Shown piece by piece: positions 24,889 to 33,626 of a stretch of 64,000 bases of DNA (position 1 is its first letter; each line of letters begins with the position of its first letter). The stretch is from Paenibacillus oceani (lineage in GTDB: Bacteria > Bacillota > Bacilli > Paenibacillales > NBRC-103111), in the NCBI RefSeq assembly GCF_014705615.1, contig NZ_JACXJA010000028.1:62001-126000 (forward strand). Direction: 5' to 3'. The notes under the pieces are model-generated. The model saw only the letters and a program-made list of their open reading frames with translations, searched no databases and was not told where the DNA came from. Made by a program: the position numbers and the translations under genes.

Positions 24889-25308
24889 GTGAAAGAAAGA
24901 CTCGGATATAAACTGAGCTTTACCGCGAGGGTATACGCCCGCAGGCTGAACGAAATGTTTACTGCCACCGGTATGTACAGCTCCCAGTGGCCGGTCGTGC
25001 TGCTGCTGTCGGAGCGCGGCCCGTGCACGCAGGTCGAGCTGACCGAGCAGCTTGCGGTGGAGCCGCCGACGATGACGCGGACGCTGTCGCGTATGGAGAA
25101 GGCGGGATGGATTCGCCGCGTTCCTGGTCGCGACCGCCGCGAGCGCCGGGTGGAGCTGACGGAGCAGTCCGTCCGGATGGTCGACGAGTGGAAAAGTCAG
25201 TCCCGGCAGCTGGAGCAGCAGGCGCTTCAAGATGTGAGCGCCGAAGACTACGCGGCGTTCGACCGGGTGATGAAGCGGATTCGGAGCAACTTGCGGGTGG
25301 AGGATTAA
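24889..25308 (+). CDS. MarR-family transcriptional regulator
   Basis: A 139-residue winged-HTH regulator. The recognition region TQVELTEQLAVEPPTMTRTL is followed by the wing RVPGRDRRERRVELTEQ, both typical of MarR, and the flanking helices supply the dimer interface. The GTG start at 24889 follows GACAGGAGCGGGAG. No transporter or oxidoreductase adjoins it directly apart from the Nudix gene upstream, so the target is unknown. Confidence 0.92.
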   Translation: MKERLGYKLSFTARVYARRLNEMFTATGMYSSQWPVVLLLSERGPCTQVELTEQLAVEPPTMTRTLSRMEKAGWIRRVPGRDRRERRVELTEQSVRMVDEWKSQSRQLEQQALQDVSAEDYAAFDRVMKRIRSNLRVED

Positions 25309-25354
25309 TAGCTGCCCGGTCCGGGATCGGGAGTATGCAGGGGCAAGAACGGGA

Positions 25355-25393
25355 GAACGCCTGACGGCTGCGGCTGCGTCGGCGTTTTTTTGT
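25355..25393 (+). terminator. Terminator after the marR-like gene
   Basis: AACGCC...GGCGTT with an inner GACGGC/GCGTC pairing, followed by seven T. Confidence 0.8.
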
Positions 25394-26138
25394 TGCCGCT
25401 TCAGAGACAGGCTCCATGACCGGATCGCTGAGAGAGAGGAGGCGGGGGTATCATCGTGCTCATGCATCGTGCTCGTGTGGAAAGCGTGCATCGCGGAAAA
25501 GCTCCGATTAGATTAGACGTTTCATAACGTGCGAACGAGTGCTGCAGGCCGTTTTTCGTGCTGTCCCGGCTCTGTGTCCTGCGTATAGCGAGGAAGGAAC
25601 CGGATAAGAGCGGTTTGCAGCCGTTATTTGGTCCGAAACCCGCTTGGATGGGGAGATAGGAGCGGTTTGGGGCTCTAAAAATTGGCGAATAGGGTGCAAA
25701 CCACCAGTCTGCTGAAATAAGGGGTGCAAACCGCCTCTAATTGCCGGGGTATCTCAAAAGGGCCCAAAGTAAAGGGTGCCAGAGACTCTTATGTGATAGA
25801 AGCTGTATGCGTTACATATCCAGTGCATCTCGCATCTGAACACGCCCAACCAACTCGCAAGACAGCTGCTACGGACCGATTGAAGTTGTTTTGTGACTTT
25901 AACCTAACATCATCCGAACGAGACCTGCTCACAAGAAACTGTTTACGATCGCATCTGATGTTGTATAAGCTCCTATAAGTCATCTGCAAGTCTAATCCAA
26001 CCATTACGATTGAAGGCAAGCCGCCGGAGCGAAGCTCCCCTCTCCCTTCCATGCGCGTACGTACGGGTAAGCACGTCGCAGGACTCATTCGGACGCTCCT
26101 CCCGGACAGTATTCCATAAAGAAAACAACATTTGTTAT
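25394..26138. other. Gene-free stretch before the siderophore operon
   Basis: About 745 bases without a supported gene. It holds short repeated motifs (GGGTGCAAACC at about 25690 and 25723; GGGTGCCAGAGACTCT at 25774). Frames on either strand (84 and 123 codons) lack ribosome-binding sites and family resemblance. The part near 26020-26110 may be decayed sequence, but I cannot identify its origin. Confidence 0.5.
25774..25789 (+). repeat. Short dispersed repeat, copy 2
   Basis: Second exact copy of GGGTGCCAGAGACTCT (first at 2195-2210). It lies in the 900-base gene-free stretch before the siderophore operon, next to other short near-repeats such as GGGTGCAAACC at about 25690 and 25723. Confidence 0.5.
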
Positions 26139-26159
26139 TGATAATGAAAATTATTATCA
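26139..26159. promoter_or_regulatory. Fur box 1, upstream of the siderophore operon
   Basis: TGATAAT-GAAAATT-ATTATCA is a 7-bp perfect inverted repeat that fits the Fur consensus (GATAATGATAATCATTATC) closely. It lies about 52 bases before the AraC start, so iron repression of that gene is likely. Confidence 0.85.
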
Positions 26160-26211
26160 TTTATTATAAATGCGCATAACCTGAAGGGATGGAAGGGAAG
26201 GGACCGGCCCG

Positions 26212-28194
26212 ATGAATTGGAACGACCACGACAAGCTATGGAATCATGTCTTCATAAAAGTGATGGATGTGCGCCGCATGCTGATGGAGCAGGGAGAGAC
26301 GCTTCGTTCGTATAATCTGCCTGCGAGCGCCTTCTTTTATACCGTGAGGGGCAGCGCGCGGATCTGGCTGGACGGCAGCGCCGGCAGCATCAAGCGGTTC
26401 CATGTCCTGCACGGCGGCAAAGGAGCGTGTCTCGATATCGAGGCGGACGAGCTGCTCGAATATTACATGATTTTGTACAAGGCGACACTTCCTCCGCCGT
26501 CGCGGCAGGAGCTTCAAGCCTTGATGGAACGATGCAACCCGTTTCAGATGCAGTATGAGCTCGATCCGCATTATCCGCTGCCTCTGTTCGATAAGGTGAC
26601 CGCGATGAGCCGGGAATGGCTCCGCCCGGGCGCGTCGGACGCGCTCTACGTAAAAACTTTATTTTATCAATTTCTATACGAGCTTCAGAGTCAGCTTCGC
26701 GAGCAGGGCATTCAGGCGGTGAAGCCGGACCCGGTCGCGCAGGCGATCCGTTACATGCAGCACAATTACCGGAAGCCGATTACACTCGAAACGCTCGCCG
26801 GGCTGCTCGATCTCAATACGAGGCAGTTTCTGCGAATGTTCAAAAGCCGCCTGAATACGAGCCCGATCGATTATCTGATCCAGATTCGAATGAATAAAGC
26901 CAAGGAGCTTCTGCTCCACTCCGAGTTTACCTTGAAACATATCGCGGAATGGGTAGGATACTCGGACAGCTATTATTTCAGCCGGATATTCAAAAAAGTC
27001 GAAGGAGTGTCTCCCAGCGGGTACAAGGAACATGCCCGCAGATCAGACAATCGTCGTAATAATCCATCCCGGTTGTCCGGATATCCCATTGCTGCCAGAA
27101 GGCTGCGACGTTATAGTAATAATGGTGTTGAGAATCATTATCAATATAACGAAAAGGGAGACTTCCAGATGTACAGAAAGTCCAGAGCCTCGATGGCCGT
27201 CACTTTGTTATTTTGCTTCAGCTTGCTGTTGAGCGCCTGCTCGACCGGTTCCGGAACGGCGAACAATTCCGGCGGTACCGCGGCTCCGGGCGGCAGCCAA
27301 AACGCGACATCTTCCGTACCGGCCGCCGGCCAGATGCCGGACAAGGACGCCCCCCGGTTAATCAAGCACGCAATGGGCGAAACGACGCTCCAGGGAACTC
27401 CGCAGCGGGTTGTCATTTTGACCAACGAAGGAACGGAGGCGCTTCTCGCGGTCGGAATTAAGCCGGTCGGTGCCGTTCAGTCCTGGATCGGCGATCCGTG
27501 GTACGATCATATTAAGGACGATATGAAAAACGTGTCGGCGGTAGGCGACGAGCTTCAGCCGAACATCGAGATGATCGCGAGCCTGAAGCCGGATCTGATT
27601 ATCGGGAACAAAGTCAGGCAGGAGAAAATTTACGAGCAATTGAAAAAAATCGCCCCGACCGTTTATTCGGAAGACTTGGGCGGAGATTGGAAAATCAACT
27701 TCAAATTGTACGCGGAGGCCGTCAACAAAAAAGAAGAAGGCGACAAGGCCATGGCGGCATTCGACAAACGTGTCGCGGATGTCAAGGCGAAGTTGGGCAG
27801 CAAGGCGGCCACGAAAGTTTCCGTCGCCCGGTTCTCCGCTTCCCAGGTGCGCATTTACCAGAAGCAAACGTTCTCGGGCGTTCTGCTCAGCCAGCTCGGC
27901 TTTGCCCGTCCGGCATCGCAGGACAAAGACTCCTTCATCGAAGTGATGACGAAGGAAAAGATTCCGAGCATGGACGGCGACGTGTTGTTTTACTTCGTCA
28001 CGGAAGCGGCCGGCAAGACGGATGCGGCGAAAGTCGTGCAGGAATGGAAAAACGATCCGCTGTTTCAAAACCTGAACGTGTCCAAAACCGGCAACATCGT
28101 TCAAGTAGACGAAGCGATCTGGAATTCGGCAGGCGGATACGAGGCGGCTAATTTGCTTCTGGACGAGCTTGTCAAATATTTCGATATCAAATGA
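26212..28194 (+). CDS. AraC-family regulator reading in frame into a siderophore-binding lipoprotein
   Basis: One uninterrupted 660-codon frame. Residues 1-~300 form an AraC regulator: a sensing domain, then two HTH motifs (ITLETLAGLLDLNTRQFLRM, and HIAEWVGYSDSYYFSRIFKK). From residue 320 the frame becomes a complete lipoprotein. The ~25-residue bridge (RRSDNRRNNPSRLSGYPIA and following) has no domain character and covers a Fur box and a ribosome-binding site. So there are probably two proteins and a lost AraC stop codon, or occasional read-through; a cytoplasmic fusion seems unlikely because of the internal signal peptide. B. subtilis Btr is a genuine AraC-SBP fusion but lacks an internal signal peptide. 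AraC members here usually activate uptake when bound to ferri-siderophore. Confidence 0.8.
   Translation: MNWNDHDKLWNHVFIKVMDVRRMLMEQGETLRSYNLPASAFFYTVRGSARIWLDGSAGSIKRFHVLHGGKGACLDIEADELLEYYMILYKATLPPPSRQELQALMERCNPFQMQYELDPHYPLPLFDKVTAMSREWLRPGASDALYVKTLFYQFLYELQSQLREQGIQAVKPDPVAQAIRYMQHNYRKPITLETLAGLLDLNTRQFLRMFKSRLNTSPIDYLIQIRMNKAKELLLHSEFTLKHIAEWVGYSDSYYFSRIFKKVEGVSPSGYKEHARRSDNRRNNPSRLSGYPIAARRLRRYSNNGVENHYQYNEKGDFQMYRKSRASMAVTLLFCFSLLLSACSTGSGTANNSGGTAAPGGSQNATSSVPAAGQMPDKDAPRLIKHAMGETTLQGTPQRVVILTNEGTEALLAVGIKPVGAVQSWIGDPWYDHIKDDMKNVSAVGDELQPNIEMIASLKPDLIIGNKVRQEKIYEQLKKIAPTVYSEDLGGDWKINFKLYAEAVNKKEEGDKAMAAFDKRVADVKAKLGSKAATKVSVARFSASQVRIYQKQTFSGVLLSQLGFARPASQDKDSFIEVMTKEKIPSMDGDVLFYFVTEAAGKTDAAKVVQEWKNDPLFQNLNVSKTGNIVQVDEAIWNSAGGYEAANLLLDELVKYFDIK
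27128..27147. promoter_or_regulatory. Fur box 2, inside the AraC-lipoprotein frame
   Basis: TTGAGAATCATTATCAATA closely matches the Fur consensus. It lies 22 bases before the lipoprotein ATG, between the two parts of the long reading frame, suggesting separate iron control of the binding protein and permeases. Confidence 0.75.
27169..28194 (+). CDS. Iron-siderophore ABC transporter substrate-binding lipoprotein
   Basis: A 341-residue class III binding protein. It starts at ATG 27169 after AAAAGGGAG, has a signal peptide with lipobox LLLSAC, a Ser/Gly/Ala-rich linker, and then a FecB/FhuD-type fold: QRVVILTNEGTEALLAVGI, NIEMIASLKPDLIIGN, KIAPTVY, and the helix-rich C lobe. It would be anchored outside the membrane and deliver a ferric siderophore or heme-like ligand to the two FecCD-type permeases that follow. 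Its frame is continuous with the AraC gene upstream. The siderophore type is not predictable. Confidence 0.88.
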   Translation: MYRKSRASMAVTLLFCFSLLLSACSTGSGTANNSGGTAAPGGSQNATSSVPAAGQMPDKDAPRLIKHAMGETTLQGTPQRVVILTNEGTEALLAVGIKPVGAVQSWIGDPWYDHIKDDMKNVSAVGDELQPNIEMIASLKPDLIIGNKVRQEKIYEQLKKIAPTVYSEDLGGDWKINFKLYAEAVNKKEEGDKAMAAFDKRVADVKAKLGSKAATKVSVARFSASQVRIYQKQTFSGVLLSQLGFARPASQDKDSFIEVMTKEKIPSMDGDVLFYFVTEAAGKTDAAKVVQEWKNDPLFQNLNVSKTGNIVQVDEAIWNSAGGYEAANLLLDELVKYFDIK

Positions 28195-28274
28195 TAACAT
28201 GCACGTATCCGGGCAAGCCGGCGGCTGAAAGGCGCGCCGGCTTCCCAGTTTCCAAAGGCGGCAGGTGAACGAAA

Positions 28275-29282
28275 TTGGCGGTATGGATGCGTAGCCGCAG
28301 GAGTAAGGTGACCGGGCTTGGAATCGGGTTGATCGGGCTCGCCGCGGTCATGGTTTGCAGCGTATTATTTGGTCTTCAACAATTCGGTTTGCACGATATA
28401 TGGATGGCTTACCGTCACTTCGACGGCTCCAACGAGCATCTGATTCTTACGACAACGCGGGTGCCCCGGACATTGACGGCCGCTGCCGTAGGGGCCAGCC
28501 TTGCCGTTGCCGGCGCCGTGATGCAGGTGATGACGAGAAACCCGATCGCTTCTCCGTCCGTTTTCGGAATTAATTCGGGAGCGGCTTTATTCATTGTTAT
28601 CGCAATCGTTGCATTCGGATCGTCCTTGACGATGGGTTCGATGATTTGGATCGCCTTCGCCGGGGCGATTGTTGCATCGGTTTGCGTGTATGCGCTCGGC
28701 GCCGGAGGCGGTTACGATCCGATCCGCCTGACGCTGGCCGGGGCGGCCATTGCGGCTTTCTCGTCTTCGGTCACGTCCGGACTGATGCTCGTTCACAAGC
28801 AATCGCTGGAGTCGGCTTTGTTCTGGATGATCGGCTCCGTATCGGGGAGGCGGCTCGATCATCTGCTGATCGTATTGCCTTATCTTGCGGCCGGCCTCCT
28901 TATTGCGTTTCTGCTATCGAATGCGCTGAACATTATGGCGCTGGGCGACGACAATGCCAAAGGGCTCGGGCAGCGGTTGATGAGGGTCCGCCTCTTATGC
29001 ACCTTGTCGGTCATTCTGCTGGCCGGCGGATCGGTTTCGGTCGCCGGTCCGATTGCGTTCGTCGGGCTGGTCGTTCCTCACCTGTGCCGTTACCTTACGG
29101 GCAACGATCATCGCTGGCTGCTTCCGTATTGCGCGCTAACGGGAGCCGCGCTGCTCGTCGCGGCGGATCTCGCTTCGCGGTTCGTCCTGATGCCCAAGGA
29201 AGTGCCGGTCGGAGTCGCCACGGCGCTTATCGGCGTTCCGTTTCTGATCCGTGTGTCGAGGAGGAAGCGTCATGCGGAATAG
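28275..29282 (+). CDS. FecCD-family iron-siderophore permease (first)
   Basis: A 335-residue BtuC/FecCD-like permease with about ten helices. Typical blocks are RVPRTLTAAAVGASLAVAGA, MTRNPIASPSVFGINSGAAL, GDDNAKGLGQRLMRVRLL and FVGLVVPHLCRYLTG. The start is TTG 28275 after GGCAGGTGAAC; an ATG at 28287 is an alternative. The gene lies 80 bases after the binding protein and overlaps the second permease by 11 bases, so they form one operon and presumably a heterodimeric channel. Confidence 0.92.
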   Translation: MAVWMRSRRSKVTGLGIGLIGLAAVMVCSVLFGLQQFGLHDIWMAYRHFDGSNEHLILTTTRVPRTLTAAAVGASLAVAGAVMQVMTRNPIASPSVFGINSGAALFIVIAIVAFGSSLTMGSMIWIAFAGAIVASVCVYALGAGGGYDPIRLTLAGAAIAAFSSSVTSGLMLVHKQSLESALFWMIGSVSGRRLDHLLIVLPYLAAGLLIAFLLSNALNIMALGDDNAKGLGQRLMRVRLLCTLSVILLAGGSVSVAGPIAFVGLVVPHLCRYLTGNDHRWLLPYCALTGAALLVAADLASRFVLMPKEVPVGVATALIGVPFLIRVSRRKRHAE

Positions 29283-30264
29283 ACGATTCGGTAAACCGGC
29301 CTTCCTGCTGCCTGTTCTGTTAATTGTGGTGGTGCTGCTCAGCCTTATTTGCACGGCGGTCGGCGGCGTCCGTATTCCGATCCGGGAAGTGCTCCTTTCC
29401 TTGATCGGCCAAAATGGCGAAGGCAGCGATCTGATCGTGATGCAGTTCCGCCTGCCCCGTATCGTCGCCGCGCTGCTGGTAGGGGCCGCGCTGGCCGTCT
29501 CCGGCACGCTGCTCCAGGGAGTCGTCCGCAATCCGCTAGCGTCCCCCGATCTCGTCGGCGTATCGGGAGGGGCTTCCGTCGCGGTCGTCGCCTTCATGAC
29601 CCTGTTCAAAGGCTACAGCGTGCACTGGATTCCGGTTATAGCGGTGGCCGGGGCGTTTATCGCCGCAGGGCTGAACTACGTGCTCGCCTGGAGCCGAGGC
29701 GTCTCCCCGATGCGGCTGATCCTGATCGGGATAGGCATCTCGACCGCGATGGGCGCGCTGACGACGTTTTTGCTTATTAGCGGGCCCGCTTATTTGGCCG
29801 CACAGGTGCTGAACTGGATGACGGGAAGCATTTACGGAACGAACTGGACGTATGTGGAAGCTTTATGGCCGTGGGTCGCCGTATTCATCCCCTTGTCCTG
29901 GCTGTATGCCAAGGAGCTGGACGTGCAGTCGCTCGGGGACGCGGCCGCCGTCGGATTGGGGAGCCGCCTGCAGGCGAGCCGTCTGATGCTTTTGTTCTAC
30001 AGCGTGGCATTAGCGGGGGCGGCGGTAGGGGTGGCGGGCACGATCTCGTTCATCGGTTTGCTGGCTCCGCATATGGCCAGGAAATTGGCCGGGCGTTCCT
30101 ACCGGGTGGTTATTCCCGTTTCCGCGCTGCTCGGGGCGATTCTTTTGCTGCTTGCCGATTTGGCCGGCCGTACGCTCTTTCAGCCTCTCGACATTCCCGC
30201 CGGTGTCTTTACGGCCGGTATCGGCGCTCCGTTTTTCCTGTTTTTGCTGTTTCGGCGGAAATAG
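29272..30264 (+). CDS. FecCD-family iron-siderophore permease (second)
   Basis: A 330-residue paralogue of the preceding permease (RLPRIVAALLVGAALAVSGT, VVRNPLASPDLVGVSGGASV, GDAAAVGLGSRLQASRLM, FIGLLAPHMARKLAGRSYR). ATG 29272 follows GAGGAGGAAGC and overlaps the upstream stop. No ATP-binding gene follows, so the pair must use an ATPase encoded elsewhere, as B. subtilis does with FhuC/YusV. Confidence 0.92.
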   Translation: MRNRRFGKPAFLLPVLLIVVVLLSLICTAVGGVRIPIREVLLSLIGQNGEGSDLIVMQFRLPRIVAALLVGAALAVSGTLLQGVVRNPLASPDLVGVSGGASVAVVAFMTLFKGYSVHWIPVIAVAGAFIAAGLNYVLAWSRGVSPMRLILIGIGISTAMGALTTFLLISGPAYLAAQVLNWMTGSIYGTNWTYVEALWPWVAVFIPLSWLYAKELDVQSLGDAAAVGLGSRLQASRLMLLFYSVALAGAAVGVAGTISFIGLLAPHMARKLAGRSYRVVIPVSALLGAILLLLADLAGRTLFQPLDIPAGVFTAGIGAPFFLFLLFRRK

Positions 30265-30401
30265 AAGCGGCGATGTGATGTTCAGACAGCGCACGTTATA
30301 GCATTTAGGATGCGAAGACGTCCTTTGTTGCTAAGCGCGAGCGAAGGCACACTTTAGCTGTGTTTGTTGATATTCTCGACCTATGTGATTAGCAATAATG
30401 T

Positions 30402-30432
30402 GACCTTGAGGGTGGCAATCCTCAAGGTCTTT
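30402..30432. terminator. Bidirectional-type terminator between permease and sigma/ABC module
   Basis: GACCTTGAGG-GTGGCAAT-CCTCAAGGTC is a perfect 10-bp stem. It is followed by TTTAT on the plus strand and CACATTATT on the minus strand, and lies between two converging gene ends. Confidence 0.7.
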
Positions 30433-30490
30433 ATGTTACACCCATCCGGGTGACGAATGAATCAATTTTCGTGTCGTTTAACGTCAGTTC

Positions 30491-31729
30491 CTAAGAGACT
30501 TCCACGCGTTTTTCCCGCATGGCGACAACGGCGGCCGCACACATTCCGACAACCGCAACAAAAGCGCAAGCGAGGATTTCGGGCGCGTCCCATCGGCCGC
30601 GGAAGATCGCGCTGAAAACGACGTTATTATACGATAAGGCCATATTTACTGAAAGCCCGGCTATTCCGGCAACCGCAATACCGACCGGGACCGTTTTAAT
30701 CAGCATCGTCACCATGTTCGTGCTGAATCGAGCAAGGATAAACGCGAAACATCCCGCGCCGATACTGAGTGCCAGTGTCATTCCAGCGAGTATGGACGCG
30801 TACTGCCCGAACGTTATGTTGTAAAGCAGCATATCGAAACCCGTGAACGATAGGATCGGTACGTTCCAGTAATCTCCTGCGCCCGACAGAAGGAAAGGCG
30901 CATATGCCGCGACAATCAAAAGAAAGGATAGCACGAACGCGCTTACGGCAGTTGCGGCCAATTGAATCCCCAAAATCCTGCGGCCGGTCGCTGACGAATA
31001 CTGGATCAGGTTTATTTTCTGCATACGGTCGGTTGTCAGTAGAGGAGCAACGAAAAGGATGACCGCAACCGCGCTAAACACAACCACAACAGCAGCATAA
31101 AGCGAAAACGTTCTGCACAGGTCATAACTAATCAGATTGGCGTTACGCATATGCAGTATTTGTTCTGCGGCGCGGACGACCACCGGACGGGAATCACGGT
31201 CGATATAGCTGCGAAGAGAGGGTTCATAACCGACATAGGTACGTTCGAGCGCTGTGAGCGTTTGCAGCCTTATCAGCGGAGAGTCGTACCATTCATCCAG
31301 GGTTTGCGAATCGCTGCTACGAGAGAGCTTGTTCCGCATTTGAGAAACCGTTTCCGAGAAGCTTTTCCTTTCCGTCTCGTTCATGTTGCCGTAATCGGGA
31401 TTGGAAAACACTTGAAATTCCGAGTAATTGCGGATCTTGTATTCGGCAAAAATCGCTTCATTGGCGATGATGGCATCCATTTCAGAAAAAATTGCTGTCT
31501 TTTTGCCGGGGATATCGTAGTCGGCCAGTTCTTCCGGCTCCAGCGTGCCGCCGTAACGTTCAAACATCTCTTTCTGGTAGGAACCGAAAATGCCATGCGT
31601 GGTCAGACTGTCGTAGGAACGAAGCGCTTCGCTTAAAAATGCGAACCACACCAGTACAGCGAGCGCGGCGATCAGCGTGAGGATGCGCCAATTCCATAGC
31701 TTTTTGAGCTCATAAGCGAATATTCTCAG
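30491..31729 (-). CDS. ABC-2-type transporter permease with probable CTG start
   Basis: About 412 residues with an N-terminal helix, a large extracellular domain (residues ~45-225) and five or six C-terminal helices, as in ABC-2/bacteriocin-type exporters. The obvious in-frame start is CTG 31729. It overlaps the stop of the upstream gene (CTGA) and sits 9 bases behind AAAGGAG, and it gives a start MRIFAYELKKLW parallel to the LFGYELKKLA start of the other permease. The only standard start downstream (GTG 31651) would remove the first helix. The product is the last gene of the sigma-ABC operon. Exported substrate unknown. Confidence 0.8.
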   Translation of the reverse strand: MRIFAYELKKLWNWRILTLIAALAVLVWFAFLSEALRSYDSLTTHGIFGSYQKEMFERYGGTLEPEELADYDIPGKKTAIFSEMDAIIANEAIFAEYKIRNYSEFQVFSNPDYGNMNETERKSFSETVSQMRNKLSRSSDSQTLDEWYDSPLIRLQTLTALERTYVGYEPSLRSYIDRDSRPVVVRAAEQILHMRNANLISYDLCRTFSLYAAVVVVFSAVAVILFVAPLLTTDRMQKINLIQYSSATGRRILGIQLAATAVSAFVLSFLLIVAAYAPFLLSGAGDYWNVPILSFTGFDMLLYNITFGQYASILAGMTLALSIGAGCFAFILARFSTNMVTMLIKTVPVGIAVAGIAGLSVNMALSYNNVVFSAIFRGRWDAPEILACAFVAVVGMCAAAVVAMREKRVEVS

Positions 31730-32775
31730 TGTAGTTCACTCCTTTTGAACCATTTGGATGCCATGAATGCGGCGACGGAAAGCACAGCAAGGGAAGCGAA
31801 AAGCCCCGCGATCTCAAAGTTCGCCCATACAATATCTGCTCCGCCGTCGGTGAACCACATGCCGCTATTTTTCCATAACCATACGGGAGTAAGGTTCCAG
31901 ATGCCCCTGAAAACCGAGCCGATGGGAAGAAGCGGCTTGGCAAGAAACATGACGCCGACCGCCGACACGGCGGCGATAAAGGCTCCGTATCCGCTGCGGC
32001 CCCATACACCGACCGCATACCCCAACAGGCAAAAGCAAACCGCAAGACCCAAACTTATGCCGATCGTCGCCCACAGATACCCCGCAACCGTGAAGCTTCG
32101 CCAGGTGATGAAAGGCTTGCCGTACTCATTCACAGCGGAGTTAAACATGCTGGACACGTTGTCCTTCCACACGCCGGAAAAGTCAAATCTGAGAAAAAAC
32201 ACAAGCAAACTCACGCCGATGATTACGACGGTCAAAGCTGCTGCCGCCGTCAGCGAGGCGCACAGCTTGGCCATAAGTATCCGCCGTCCGACTGTTGAGG
32301 AGCAGATGATCGGTTCGGTGCCTCGCATCTGTTCATAGGTGACCGATAGAAGCGCAGCGAACAAAGCAAGCAGACAGCTTTCCGCGATGATCGCCATAAA
32401 GAGGGTCTCGAACAGGAAGTTGTGGCGGTAATGGGTTTGCTTAGCGAAATAAGTGGACAGGGCATCGCCATTTGCGGATTTCTCGTCTACCACAGGTTGC
32501 AGTTTGTCATATTTGCTGCGGATGTTCTCGGCGTATGCGTCTGTGATGCCGTACTTGCGAATATAGGCCTCGGCGATTTCGCTGGTATGAAAATTTTCGA
32601 AGATATCGACAGCTTCCGTCTCGTCATCCGAGTCCACAGGGTTGTAACTGGCTATTGCAATCAAAGTGTTAAAGACAATACACAGGGCAACGAAGCCAAC
32701 GATTACAGGGGATAGCGCCAGTTTTTTTAGCTCGTATCCGAATAGAGATCTCCCGCCCCACATCTTAAGTCTCAT
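31726..32775 (-). CDS. ABC-2-type transporter permease
   Basis: A 349-residue membrane protein with an N-terminal helix (VIVGFVALCIVFNTLIAIAS), an extracellular domain of about 90 residues and five further helices. YEQMRGTEPIICSSTVGRR marks the cytoplasmic coupling segment typical of these permeases. ATG 32775 overlaps the ATPase stop (ATGA), and its stop overlaps the second permease start, showing tight translational coupling. It presumably pairs with the following permease. Confidence 0.85.
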   Translation of the reverse strand: MRLKMWGGRSLFGYELKKLALSPVIVGFVALCIVFNTLIAIASYNPVDSDDETEAVDIFENFHTSEIAEAYIRKYGITDAYAENIRSKYDKLQPVVDEKSANGDALSTYFAKQTHYRHNFLFETLFMAIIAESCLLALFAALLSVTYEQMRGTEPIICSSTVGRRILMAKLCASLTAAAALTVVIIGVSLLVFFLRFDFSGVWKDNVSSMFNSAVNEYGKPFITWRSFTVAGYLWATIGISLGLAVCFCLLGYAVGVWGRSGYGAFIAAVSAVGVMFLAKPLLPIGSVFRGIWNLTPVWLWKNSGMWFTDGGADIVWANFEIAGLFASLAVLSVAAFMASKWFKRSELH

Positions 32776-33626
32776 ACCGCGTCATCTCTGTAAATATATA
32801 GAAATACGTCTTCCAGATTGGGGCTGACGCTTCGGGCGATATCTCCGCAATCGTGTTCGCTCGCAAAACGTATCACGGTTTTGCCGTTTTCCTGATGTTC
32901 GGTGAGTGGCAGATAAGGCGGCTTTATACGGGTGATGTCGTCCGTTTCATAGATTTTGCCCTTCAGCGTCCCGCAGATCGATGCCGGCGAGTCGTTGGCA
33001 AACAACCTGCGATTTTTGAACATGACTACCCTGCTCGCGATGGTTTCAATGTCCGATACGATATGCGTTGAGAGGAGGACAATCCGGTCTTTGGACAGCG
33101 ACGAGATCAGATTGCGAAAACGGACGCGCTCTTTCGGGTCGAGTCCCGCCGTAGGCTCGTCGAGAATCAGGATCTTCGGGTCGTTCAGCATGGCTTGCGC
33201 AATGCCGACGCGCTGAATCATGCCGCCTGAAAACTTGCGCATTTTCTTGTCCCGCACCTCCGACAAGCCGACAAGCTCAATCAGTTCATCGGTTTTGCGC
33301 TTTGCCCGTTCGCGGTCCATGCATTTGACAGCTGACATATACATCAAAAACTCTCGCGGCGAGTGGTTTTTGTAATAGCCGAAGTCCTGCGGCAAATAGC
33401 CGATGATGTCGCGGTACGAAGCGTCGAGCGCAACGATTTCATCGCCGTTCCACAGAATTTCTCCTTCCGTAGGGAAGATGAGCGTAGCGAGCATTTTGAT
33501 CAGCGTAGTCTTGCCTGCGCCGTTGGGGGCAAGCAGGGCGTACACGCCGCCTGAAAATTCGAGGCTGATATCCTCCAAAGCGGTGAAGTTGCCGTATTTC
33601 TTGGTTACATGATTAAGCGACAGCAC
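32772..33626 (-). CDS. ABC transporter ATP-binding protein
   Basis: A 284-residue ATPase. Walker A is APNGAGKTTLIK (Gly of GPNGAGKT replaced by Ala), the Q-loop lies in YLPQDFG, the signature is FSGGMIQRVGIAQAML, Walker B is ILILDEPTAGLD and the switch His is STHIVSDIE. The GTG start at 33626 is chosen because GGGAGG stands 9 bases upstream; the longer frame from 33710 would overlap the upstream gene widely. It couples by overlaps to both neighbours. Energises the two ABC-2 permeases downstream. Confidence 0.92.
   Translation of the reverse strand: MLSLNHVTKKYGNFTALEDISLEFSGGVYALLAPNGAGKTTLIKMLATLIFPTEGEILWNGDEIVALDASYRDIIGYLPQDFGYYKNHSPREFLMYMSAVKCMDRERAKRKTDELIELVGLSEVRDKKMRKFSGGMIQRVGIAQAMLNDPKILILDEPTAGLDPKERVRFRNLISSLSKDRIVLLSTHIVSDIETIASRVVMFKNRRLFANDSPASICGTLKGKIYETDDITRIKPPYLPLTEHQENGKTVIRFASEHDCGDIARSVSPNLEDVFLYIYRDDAV

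Noticed and set aside
25724-25978. 84-codon frame on the plus strand
   Set aside because: No ribosome-binding site, no recognisable protein features, and it overlaps dispersed repeats.
25789-26160. 123-codon frame on the minus strand before the siderophore operon
   Set aside because: It overlaps the Fur box, has a poor start, and shows no family resemblance.
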